DNA of 14,955 nt from CAZSBB01 sp964605235 (GCA_964605235.1 CAZSBB010000068.1:1-14955), one strand, 5' to 3'; positions 7,325 through 14,870 are shown, counted from the stretch's first letter. The notes: generated from the sequence alone by a model not told the origin. Numbers and translations are program-made.

Positions 7325-8638
7325 ATGGCTCGTGGGCTCAACATTGTTTACATCCACTCGCACGACACCGGGCGGTACATCCAGCCGTATGGCTACGCGG
7401 TGGACACGCCCAACTTGCAGCGGTTGGCGGAGGAGGGCGTGCTGTTTCGGCAGGCGTTTTGCGCCGGGCCGACCTGTTCGCCCAGCCGCGCCGCGTTGCT
7501 GACCGGACAGTCGCCGCATTCGTGCGGGATGTTCGGGTTGGCGCACCGCGGCTTCCGCATTGCCGACTACTCCCGGCATCTGGCGCAGGTGCTGCGCGGG
7601 CACGGTTACGTGACGGCTTTGGCGGGCGTGCAGCATGAGGCCCGGCCGCCGGCGGCGCCGCTGAGCGAGTTGGGTTACGAGCATCTGCTGACCTACCGTG
7701 GCGACAACCTGTCGGATCATCCTGACAGCGAGCAGCGGGCGGCGCGGTTCATTGCGGAGCACGACGGCAGTCGGCCGTTCTTCCTGGCGGTGGGTTTTCA
7801 GCAGACGCATCGGGTGTTTCCCAGGGAGATCGATCCGCGTGATGATGCGCGTTACCTGCGTCCCCCGGACACGCTGCCGGATAATGCCATCACCCGGCGG
7901 GACTTTGCCGCCTATCGCACCGCCGCGCGGATTCTCGACCAGCGCATGGGCGTGGTGTTCGACGCCCTGCGCGACAGCGGCAAGCTCGCGGATACGCTGG
8001 TGATCGCCACCACCGACCACGGCGTGCCGTTCCCCAACAACAAGTGCAACACCACCGACCACGGCCTGGGCGTCATGCTCATCCTGCGTGGCCCGGAGGG
8101 CTGCACCGGCGGCAAAGTGATCGACGGCATGGTCAGCCACATCGACCTTTTCCCCACCCTCTGCGAAATGGCGGAACTGCCCCAGCCGGCGTGGCTGGAA
8201 GGGGTGAGCCTGTGCCCGCTCATCCGCGGGGAACGTGCGGAAGTCAATGAGGAAGTGTTTGGCGAGATCACCTATCACGCCGCCTATCAGCCGGAGCGCG
8301 CGGTGCGCACGCAGCGGTACAAGTACATTCGGCGGTTCAGTGATCGCCCCACGCCGGTGCTGGCGAATGTGGATGAAAGCATCAGCCGGGACTTCTGGCA
8401 TGAGCAGGGGTGGCTGGATCAGCACCTTGCCCAGGAGCGGCTGTACGACCTGATGTTCGATCCCAATGAGGTGAACAATCTGGCGGGTGAAGCCGCGCAC
8501 GCCGATGCGCTGCGGGAGATGCGTGGGCGCTTGCAGCGCTGGATGGAGCGTACTGGCGACCCGCTGTTGCGGGGGCCGGTGCCGGCGCCGGCAGGAGCGA
8601 AGGTGACGCCGGTGGACGCGCTGACGCCCAAGGGGTGA
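7325..8638 (+). CDS. Sulfatase, Cys-type (N-sulfoglucosamine sulfohydrolase-like), copy 2
   Basis: 437-aa paralogue of the preceding sulfatase, 30 bp downstream and surely in the same operon. It has the same HSHDTG (11-16), CSPSR with formylglycine-forming Cys51, and TTDHG (229-233) with Lys240, and ends with LYDLMFDPNEVNNLAG. The two proteins are near-identical around the active site but diverge strongly at about 100-180, the region expected to shape the substrate pocket, which suggests different specificities on the same polymer. The ATG at 7325 has GGAAAGG (7310-7316) 8 nt upstream; an in-frame GTG at 7319 lies too close to that site. No signal peptide is present, so like copy 1 it is predicted cytoplasmic. 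The two-hairpin repeats at 8674-8873 follow and may end the transcript. Confidence 0.92.
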   Translation: MARGLNIVYIHSHDTGRYIQPYGYAVDTPNLQRLAEEGVLFRQAFCAGPTCSPSRAALLTGQSPHSCGMFGLAHRGFRIADYSRHLAQVLRGHGYVTALAGVQHEARPPAAPLSELGYEHLLTYRGDNLSDHPDSEQRAARFIAEHDGSRPFFLAVGFQQTHRVFPREIDPRDDARYLRPPDTLPDNAITRRDFAAYRTAARILDQRMGVVFDALRDSGKLADTLVIATTDHGVPFPNNKCNTTDHGLGVMLILRGPEGCTGGKVIDGMVSHIDLFPTLCEMAELPQPAWLEGVSLCPLIRGERAEVNEEVFGEITYHAAYQPERAVRTQRYKYIRRFSDRPTPVLANVDESISRDFWHEQGWLDQHLAQERLYDLMFDPNEVNNLAGEAAHADALREMRGRLQRWMERTGDPLLRGPVPAPAGAKVTPVDALTPKG

Positions 8639-8673
8639 GGGCGGACATGACGTTCGGCCAATGTGGCATCTTT

Positions 8674-8778
8674 CCGAGCCGACGACGCAAGTCGTCGGGT
8701 TGCGTTCGCGCGGGTGCTTGATGATGCGTGGACCTGCGTCTTTCCACCCGCCCACTGGCGTGGGCGGCTCGGAGGATG
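8674..8778. repeat. Two-hairpin repeat, copy 2 (REP/BIME-like element A)
   Basis: CCGAG (8674-8678) and CTCGG (8768-8772) can form a perfect 5-bp outer stem. Inside are hairpin 1, CCGACGAC (8679-8686), loop GCAA, GTCGTCGG (8691-8698), and hairpin 2, CCGCCCAC (8748-8755), loop TGGC, GTGGGCGG (8760-8767). The 49-nt spacer shares only its edges (GTTGC and CCACC) with copy 1. The tail AGGATG is conserved. Same orientation as copy 1. Confidence 0.85.
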
Positions 8779-8790
8779 CGGGCATGTTCT

Positions 8791-8873
8791 GGTAGGTCCG
8801 GGCTCGCCCGGACAACGGTATGGCGCAGCGAGCAAGCATGTCCGGGCCAGCCCGGACCGACAAGGCGCCTACC
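8791..8873. repeat. GTAG-flanked double hairpin (REP/BIME-like element B)
   Basis: GGTAGG (8791-8796) is the reverse complement of CCTACC (8868-8873). Inside are two hairpins with the same 7-bp stem: GTCCGGG (8796-8802), loop CTCG, CCCGGAC (8807-8813), and GTCCGGG (8840-8846), loop CCAG, CCCGGAC (8851-8857). A GTAG head beside a short palindrome, present in both orientations, is the layout of REP/BIME elements mobilised by RAYT (TnpA-REP) transposases. No RAYT gene is in this window. Confidence 0.75.
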
Positions 8874-8917
8874 CCCCGCATCATCGCGGGGGCGGGGCAT
8901 TTGTTACACTGACGAGC

Positions 8918-9757
<840 letters not shown>

Positions 9758-9795
9758 TGCCCCAGCCCGGCATTTCATGGAAGCGGAGGAATTGA

Positions 9796-10941
9796 ATGGC
9801 GTCGTCTGGCGGAGAGCACAAACCCAAGATCGCCCAGCGCGGCGGCAAGTCCATCGCGGACACCGGCCTGCGCAAATACTTCGAAGCCTGTGTCCGCTAC
9901 AAAGCCTCCGACCTGCTGCTGCGGGCGGGGCAAGTGCCGCGTCTGCGCATTCGCGGCGCGCTCAAGAGCCTGGAAACCACCCCCCTGGCGCATGACGATT
10001 TTGAAAAGTGGCTCCAGGAAGGCATGAGCGACGAACACTGGAACACCTACGAGCACTCCGGCTCGGCGGACCTGGGCTTCGACCTGGACATGGGCGAGGA
10101 AGGCAAGCATCGCTTCCGCTTGAACATCTTCCGCACCCGCGGCCGCAGCGCCGTGGCGGCCCGGCGCGTGGACAACAAAATCCTCACCTTCGAACAGCTC
10201 CACCTGCCCAAAATCATGGCGGACGTCTGCCTCGCGCCTCAGGGCATCATCCTGCTCTGCGGCGTCACCGGCTCGGGCAAAAGCACCACCATCGCGTCCA
10301 TGCTCCAGTACGTCAACGACCGCAAGCAGGTCCACATCGTCACCATCGAGGACCCCATCGAGTTCCTCTTTGAAGACAGCAAGGCGATGATCAACCAGCG
10401 CGAGGTCGGCATCGACGTCGCCAGCTTTGCCGACGGCCTGCGGGCGCTGGTCCGTGAAAATCCGGACATCGTGCTCATCGGCGAAATGCGCGACCGCGAA
10501 ACCTTCGAGGCTGCCCTCCATGCCGCCGAGACCGGCCACCTCGTCTTCGGCACCATCCACGCCTCCAGCGCGTCGCAGGCGTTCACCCGCATTTACGACC
10601 TGTTCCCCCAGGAAGAGCGCGAGCAGATTCGCGTCATGCTCGCCCACCAGTTCCAGGCGTTCATCTACCAGAAGCTCCTGCCCACGCTGCATGAGAACAT
10701 CCCGCGCATCCCCGCGATCGAGATTCTCATCAACACCCCGCGCTCGCGCAAGTACATCCTCGACGGCCGGGAGCATGAGCTGCCCCAGGTCATGCGCGAC
10801 TCGCGCGATCAAGGCATGCAGACCTTCACCGATGCCCTGGTCGAACTGGTTCAAAAGCAATTTGTCCACCCCCGCGTGGCAAACGATGTTGCACCAAACC
10901 CGGAAGAACTGAAAATGCGCCTGAAAGGCATCGGCAACTAA
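9796..10941 (+). CDS. PilT/PilU-type secretion-family motor ATPase
   Basis: 381-aa cytoplasmic hexameric ATPase of the type II secretion/type IV pilus superfamily, in the retraction (PilT/PilU) branch. An N-terminal PAS-like domain spans about 25-125 (YKASDLLLRAGQVPRLRIRG), then Walker A GVTGSGKS (156-163, Lys162), Asp box IVTIEDPIEF (181-190), Walker B DIVLIGEMRD (224-233, Glu230) and His box TGHLVFGTIHASS (246-258) are all intact. There is no tetracysteine motif, unlike GspE/PilB. The C-terminal AIRNLIRE motif of classical PilT is not seen; GMQTFTDALVELVQKQ at that end looks closer to PilU. The ATG has GGAGGA 5 nt upstream. It lies 38 bp after hisF and 156 bp before the degenerate partner gene. 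No pilin, PilC or PilQ gene is in the window, so which machine it drives is unknown. Confidence 0.93.
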   Translation: MASSGGEHKPKIAQRGGKSIADTGLRKYFEACVRYKASDLLLRAGQVPRLRIRGALKSLETTPLAHDDFEKWLQEGMSDEHWNTYEHSGSADLGFDLDMGEEGKHRFRLNIFRTRGRSAVAARRVDNKILTFEQLHLPKIMADVCLAPQGIILLCGVTGSGKSTTIASMLQYVNDRKQVHIVTIEDPIEFLFEDSKAMINQREVGIDVASFADGLRALVRENPDIVLIGEMRDRETFEAALHAAETGHLVFGTIHASSASQAFTRIYDLFPQEEREQIRVMLAHQFQAFIYQKLLPTLHENIPRIPAIEILINTPRSRKYILDGREHELPQVMRDSRDQGMQTFTDALVELVQKQFVHPRVANDVAPNPEELKMRLKGIGN

Positions 10942-11097
10942 CCCCCGGAAGTTGCCCAGGGCAATGCAGTGCGTGGGGGGTGATGCTTTCAACGCATCAC
11001 GGTGGCTGGAATTGCCTGCAGGATGCCTGGCTCCGCGAAGGATCGGCCGTCGCGGTGGCAGCGAAAGGAATCGTCTCATTCGGAAGCGCTCGCGCCT
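10942..11097. other. Leader region between the two ATPase-family genes
   Basis: 156 bp. A hairpin, GTGATGC (10980-10986), loop TTTCAAC, GCATCAC (10994-11000), lies about 100 nt before the chosen start. The second gene's frame stays open through the latter part (from GTG 11002), so a longer protein cannot be excluded, though that extension reads like non-coding sequence. I looked for a c-di-GMP riboswitch and did not find one. Confidence 0.45.
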
Positions 11098-12726
11098 ATG
11101 ACGCCTATACCTGCCGAATCCGTCTTCCTGATGAGCCTCTACAAGCCGTTGCTCCTGGGCGTGCTGGTGGGGCTGTGGGCGTATGCCTTGGCGTACATCG
11201 ACAAGGATCTGCGCTACTTCTTCCTGCCGCGCCAGACCTGGAACATGGTCCACATGGGCACCGGGGCGCTGGGCTTCCTGCTGTTCCTGCTGATTCCCCT
11301 GTTCTGGATCGGCCTGCCGCTGGCGCTGCTGGTGTGCCTCAGCTCGCTGGTGGGTTACCACTTCTATCGCAACACCAAAGTCAAGCCCGGCGACCGCTGG
11401 CGCATGAGTCTCGACAGCTTCCGCCAGCGTTGGGATGACGCCCAGCGCGCCAAGCAGATGCAGCGGGCGACGGTCAACTTCATCGGCGCCGACAAGAAGC
11501 CCAAGCCGGTGCCGGTGGGGGAGGACGCCCGGGCGCCGATCCACGAAGCCCTGGAGAATCTGCTGGAGTTCGCCCTGCCCCGCCGCGCCGAGCGCATCGA
11601 CATGCTCGCCGACGCCAGCCAGACGGAGATCGTGGTCACCATCGACGGGGTGAAGTATCCGCAGACCAAGCTCGAACCGCAGCTGGGCATCGGGCTGATC
11701 GACTATCTGAAGGAGCATGCCGGGCTGGACGTGCAGGACCGCCGGCGGAAGCTGCAGGGCAAGGTGACGGTGAACGTCTCGGACATGGGCCAGCAGAAGT
11801 TCGAGATCACCACCAGCGGCACCACCCAGGGCGTGATGCTGGGCATCGCCATCAATCCGCAGTTGCGGGCGTTCCTGAAGTTCGATGAGCTGGGCCTGCT
11901 GCCTTCGCAGAAGGAGGCGCTGGTCGCGGCGTTGGAGGACAACCTGCGCTGCGTGATTGCGGTGGCGCCGCCCCGGCACGGCTTGACGACCACGCTGTAC
12001 AGCCTGGTGGATCGCCACGATCCGTACACGCAGAACATCATGACGCTCGAGCCGGAGATCGCGCTGGAGCTTGAAGGCGTGTCGCACGGCAAGATCGCGG
12101 CGGGGCCCGAGGCGCCGTCGCTCGCCCAGCAGTTGCGCACGCTGCTGCTCAAAGAGCCGCGAATCGTGTTGCTCAGCCAGCTCGCCGACGCCGAAGCCGC
12201 CAAGCTGATTCCGCCGCATGTCGAGGAGATGCGGTTCTACATCGGGCTGCGGCAGGCGGACACCTTCACCGCCTTGCGGGCGTGGGCGCAGGCGCTGGGG
12301 GACGCCAAGCTCGCGGCGGATTCGGTTTCCGCCATCATCGCCCAGCGTCTGATCCGCAAGCTGTGCCTGACCTGCCGCATGGCGTACCAGCCTGACCCGG
12401 CGATCCTCAAGAAGCTCAACCTCCCGGCCGACCGCGTGAAGCAGCTTTACAAGCACTCGGGCCAGGTGGTGGTCAAGGAACAGACCGAGCCCTGCCCCGA
12501 CTGCCTGGGTCTGGGTTACAAAGGCAGGACGGCGATTTTCGAGGTGATGCTGCTCGACGACGCGGCGCGCCGCTTCATCCACGAAGGGCAACTCGATCAG
12601 GCCCGCGCCCACCTGCGCAAGAACCGCATGCTGTACCTGCAGGAATCGGCGCTCACCAAGGTGGTCGAAGGCGTCACCAGCATCAGTGAAATCACCCGCG
12701 TGCTGGCGGGCGAAGGCAAAAAGTAA
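11098..12726 (+). CDS. Membrane-anchored, degenerate GspE/PilB-like protein (pseudo-ATPase)
   Basis: 542-aa protein clearly built on the GspE/PilB assembly-ATPase fold but lacking its catalytic residues. Residues about 14-34 and 54-90 form two to three transmembrane helices; normal family members are soluble there. An N2-like domain follows (about 145-265, with LDVQDRRRKLQGKVTV in place of the usual LDxxExRxPQDGR). The P-loop, normally GPTGSGKTTTLY, reads APPRHGLTTTLY (290-301): Lys is Leu296 and two glycines are Ala290 and Arg293. The Asp box has lost its Asp (TLEPE). Walker B reads RIVLLSQLAD (355-364) with the catalytic Glu replaced by Gln361. The tetracysteine zinc site is kept (Cys423, 426, 466, 469), as is GYKGRTAIFEVM. 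The ATG at 11098 has GGAAG upstream; ATG 11131 and GTG 11002 are alternatives. It is probably a structural or regulatory partner of the intact ATPase upstream. Confidence 0.88.
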   Translation: MTPIPAESVFLMSLYKPLLLGVLVGLWAYALAYIDKDLRYFFLPRQTWNMVHMGTGALGFLLFLLIPLFWIGLPLALLVCLSSLVGYHFYRNTKVKPGDRWRMSLDSFRQRWDDAQRAKQMQRATVNFIGADKKPKPVPVGEDARAPIHEALENLLEFALPRRAERIDMLADASQTEIVVTIDGVKYPQTKLEPQLGIGLIDYLKEHAGLDVQDRRRKLQGKVTVNVSDMGQQKFEITTSGTTQGVMLGIAINPQLRAFLKFDELGLLPSQKEALVAALEDNLRCVIAVAPPRHGLTTTLYSLVDRHDPYTQNIMTLEPEIALELEGVSHGKIAAGPEAPSLAQQLRTLLLKEPRIVLLSQLADAEAAKLIPPHVEEMRFYIGLRQADTFTALRAWAQALGDAKLAADSVSAIIAQRLIRKLCLTCRMAYQPDPAILKKLNLPADRVKQLYKHSGQVVVKEQTEPCPDCLGLGYKGRTAIFEVMLLDDAARRFIHEGQLDQARAHLRKNRMLYLQESALTKVVEGVTSISEITRVLAGEGKK

Positions 12727-12781
12727 CCCTCAGACGCAATGTGGAATCAGCGTCCCGCATTGCCAATCAGTCATGCAGTTT

Positions 12782-12896
12782 TCACCACCGAGACACAGAG
12801 GACACCGAGCAATTCATCCTGAAACCAAACGGTTGAATGGATTTGATCCATTCCTGCCTCATCTGGCACTCCGTGTTCTCTGTGTCTCGGTGGTGA
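12782..12896. repeat. Long inverted-repeat element (MITE-like) with nested hairpin
   Basis: The left arm 12782-12809 (begins TCACCACCGAGACACAGAG) and right arm 12869-12896 are reverse complements at 26 of 28 positions. The 59-nt loop contains a perfect 8-bp hairpin, GAATGGAT (12835-12842), loop TTG, ATCCATTC (12846-12853). Composition is noticeably less GC-rich than the flanking genes. I recall arms of this type (CACCACGGAGACACAGAG-like) as scattered repeats in many environmental bacteria; this is memory, not a search. Confidence 0.8.
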
Positions 12897-12920
12897 GTGG
12901 TTTTTGGCTTCGAATGGCAG

Positions 12921-12940
12921 TCCAACAACGCGTTGTAGGA
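12921..12940. promoter_or_regulatory. 20-nt near-palindrome upstream of the CvpA-like gene
   Basis: ACAACGCGTTGT at 12925-12936 is a perfect 12-bp palindrome, extended by TCC/GGA at 12921-12923 and 12938-12940 with one A-A mismatch. It ends 31 bp before the start codon. It could be an operator for a dimeric regulator, or the remnant of a repeat. Confidence 0.35.
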
Positions 12941-12971
12941 ATGTAGCCCCCGACTGGAAGGACTCACTCGC

Positions 12972-14711
12972 ATGCTCGCCAACCTGCTCGTGCTGGGCTT
13001 TGTCATCTTCATGGCGTACTGGTGGGGCAACCGCGGCCTGTTCAGCGCGTTGCTGCATCTGCTCTCGACCATCATTGCCGGCGCCCTGGCGTTCGCCCTG
13101 TGGGAGCCGATCACCATGGGCATGCTGCTGCGCACCATTCCGCCGCATGCCTGGGGCGTGGGGCTGGTCGCGCCGTTCGTGCTGCTGCTGCTGATCGTGC
13201 GCACCGCTTTCGACAAGGGCATCAAGGGCAATCTGCACGTCCATGGCCTGAGCAATCTGCTGGGCGGGGGCCTGTGCGGCTTTCTCTCGGGCATCCTCGC
13301 GGCGGGCATTCTCATGCTCGGGCTGGGGCAGATGTCCCTGGGCGCCACCGTCGGCGGCTGGCAACCCTACATCACCGGCAGCGACGGCAACGTGGTGGAC
13401 AATCCGCCGGGCAACTTGTGGATTCGCGTCGATCAGCATGCCGCCAACTTTTTCTCCCGCCTGTCCAATGGCGCGTTCTACCCCGGCCTGGGCGACAACG
13501 GCACCCCGCTGAAGTTCTATCGCCCGGACCTCGCCCGGCAGGCCGGCATCTTCCGCATGCACAGCGACCAGTACGCTTCGCTGGTGGCGATGCCCGGCAG
13601 CGTCAACGTGACGGCCGCGGTCGCCTCGCCCACGCCGTTTCGCAACATTGACGACTCGCTGCTGCCCGCCATTCAGAACGACGTGCGCATTGCCGACCAC
13701 ATGATCCTGGGCGTCGACACCCATTGGACGCTCACCCCCGGCACGTACGACGGCGACTCGACCCTGCGCGTCACCTCCACCCAGGCGCAGCTCATCACCC
13801 GCCCCCAGGGCGATCCCCGCGGCCCGCGCAAGATGTACCGCGCCCTGGGCGCCGCCCGCCGCTACGGCGGCAATGAAACCGATCGCCAGTTTGTCCCCTT
13901 CACCACCGACAAACGCCAGGTCAGCGCCACCAACCCGGAAGATGACATCGCCTTCTTCTTCATCTATCCCGCCAATGAGGAACCGCTGTTCGTGCAGATT
14001 CGCCAGTTGCGCTTTCCGCTGACCGCGCCCGCCGAGGAGCCTGAGCAACTGGCAACGCTGTTCGGCAAGCTCCGGCCGGATCTGGTGACCGCCTACGCAG
14101 CCGCGGGAGCAGTGCCCAGCGACGGCGGCGGGGACGGCTCCGCGGGAGCAACCGCATCGGCGGACGGCAACGTCGGCGATCGCCAGGGGATCAAGACCGG
14201 CTCGGTGGCGGTCGCCATCGAATCCACCAACAAGCTCCCCGCCCAGTTCTCCCGCAACGTCAAACGCAACCTCGACGTGCAGGGCAAAACCATCATGGGC
14301 GGCGAGGCGGAAATTCCCCTCTCCCGCGAACGCATCAGCCCCGCCAACGTCATCGATGAAGTCAACAAGCCCGGCCACCGCGGCATCGTCCGCGTGCAGG
14401 TTGATCGCGATGCCGCGCAGAGCCTGCTGGGCCGCAGCCGCACTCTGGCCGCCATGACCCAGCCCATCTATCTCACCGACGATTCCGCGACCCGCTGGGA
14501 GCCGGTGGGCTATGCCTGGATGCGCGGCGACAAGATCACCATCCGCTTCGACCCCGCCCAGCCGCTCCGCGCCGCCAGTGAATTGCCCATTGCCGACATG
14601 CGCCAGGGCGAGCAGTTGTATCTCTACTTCTACGTCAACCCCGGCAGCAAGATCGTCGCCTACAACGTCGGCTCCACCAAGCAGGACGTGGACCTGGACG
14701 TGCCCAAGTAA
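12972..14711 (+). CDS. CvpA-like membrane protein with large C-terminal domain
   Basis: 579-aa protein. The first about 125 residues hold four predicted membrane helices (2-17, 25-46, 62-81, 98-122) with the look of the CvpA family (WGNRGLFSALLHLLSTIIAGALAFAL, shown as two segments: WGNRGLFSALLH and LLSTIIAGALAFAL). CvpA proteins are normally about 160-200 aa, so the remaining 450 residues are an unusual addition. This tail has no Cys or recognised catalytic motif. It contains a Gly/Ser/Asp/Ala linker at about 376-400 (SDGGGDGSAGATASADG) and ends in a beta-rich part (QLYLYFYVNPGSKIVAYNVG) that looks extracytoplasmic. The ATG has GGAAGG 10 nt upstream. Function is unknown; roles proposed for CvpA relatives concern envelope processes. 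Being next to the ATPase pair may reflect a shared envelope task, but 245 bp and a repeat separate them. The CvpA resemblance is moderate. Confidence 0.8.
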   Translation: MLANLLVLGFVIFMAYWWGNRGLFSALLHLLSTIIAGALAFALWEPITMGMLLRTIPPHAWGVGLVAPFVLLLLIVRTAFDKGIKGNLHVHGLSNLLGGGLCGFLSGILAAGILMLGLGQMSLGATVGGWQPYITGSDGNVVDNPPGNLWIRVDQHAANFFSRLSNGAFYPGLGDNGTPLKFYRPDLARQAGIFRMHSDQYASLVAMPGSVNVTAAVASPTPFRNIDDSLLPAIQNDVRIADHMILGVDTHWTLTPGTYDGDSTLRVTSTQAQLITRPQGDPRGPRKMYRALGAARRYGGNETDRQFVPFTTDKRQVSATNPEDDIAFFFIYPANEEPLFVQIRQLRFPLTAPAEEPEQLATLFGKLRPDLVTAYAAAGAVPSDGGGDGSAGATASADGNVGDRQGIKTGSVAVAIESTNKLPAQFSRNVKRNLDVQGKTIMGGEAEIPLSRERISPANVIDEVNKPGHRGIVRVQVDRDAAQSLLGRSRTLAAMTQPIYLTDDSATRWEPVGYAWMRGDKITIRFDPAQPLRAASELPIADMRQGEQLYLYFYVNPGSKIVAYNVGSTKQDVDLDVPK

Positions 14712-14743
14712 GCAGTTAAGCCCAAGCCCCAGTCAGCAGCAGT

Positions 14744-14777
14744 CCCCAGGCCGCGGATGAGCGCCGCGAATCCGGGG
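14744..14777. terminator. Hairpin downstream of the CvpA-like gene
   Basis: CGCGG (14752-14756) pairs with CCGCG (14764-14768) around a 7-nt loop, and CCCC (14744-14747) can pair with GGGG (14774-14777) across an internal loop. It starts 33 bp after the stop codon. There is no T-run, so terminator function is only plausible; it could also be a palindromic repeat. Confidence 0.3.
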
Positions 14778-14834
14778 GTTGCTCCCACGCTCTGGATTCT
14801 TCAGGGCAAACGCAGGTACCAACTTGCTTACGAG

Positions 14835-14870
14835 CCCCGCGCGTCAGCAAGGGGTTGCGGCGCAGCCGCA
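14835..14870. repeat. Palindromic intergenic sequence near the right edge
   Basis: TGCGGC (14856-14861), loop GCA, GCCGCA (14865-14870) is a perfect 6-bp hairpin. Just before it, CCCC (14835-14838) and GGGG (14851-14854) flank GCGCGTCAGCAA. The composition resembles dispersed intergenic repeats I associate with planctomycetes, but only this copy is present in the window. Confidence 0.3.

Larger units (their letters stand above)
8639..8917. other. Intergenic region before hisF, made mostly of two repeat elements
   Basis: 279 bp without a gene. Two distinct double-hairpin elements (8674-8778 and 8791-8873) fill most of it, leaving about 45 bp before hisF. That remainder contains TACACT (8905-8910), a possible -10 box, but no convincing -35. 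Confidence 0.6.
12727..12971. other. Intergenic region between the pseudo-ATPase and the CvpA-like gene
   Basis: 245 bp without a gene. It holds a long inverted-repeat element (12782-12896) and a 20-nt near-palindrome (12921-12940). GGAAGG (12956-12961) is the likely ribosome binding site of the next gene. I see no clear -35/-10 pair. Confidence 0.6.

Noticed and set aside
5939..8638. The two sulfatases as one gene split by a frameshift
   Set aside because: Each has its own start, ribosome binding site and full-length domain with its own CSPSR motif; they are tandem paralogues.
3672..8778. CRISPR-like repeat because of conserved parts around a variable spacer
   Set aside because: Only two copies, 5 kb apart, each a pair of unlike hairpins; no array and no cas genes.
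8663..8917. Longer N-terminus for HisF
   Set aside because: It would translate the hairpin repeats; HisF proteins begin at the MLTHRIIPCLDV position.
10942..11097. c-di-GMP riboswitch upstream of the pseudo-ATPase
   Set aside because: Such elements can precede pilus genes, and a GGGCAA and a GAAAG-like string occur here, but the order and conserved core of GEMM-type riboswitches are not present.
9775..12612. 945-codon open frame on the minus strand opposite the two ATPase-family genes
   Set aside because: It is an antisense shadow of high-GC coding sequence. Its translation is low in recognisable motifs and rich in His/Gln/Arg/Val/Gly, while the plus strand encodes clear ATPase-family domains.
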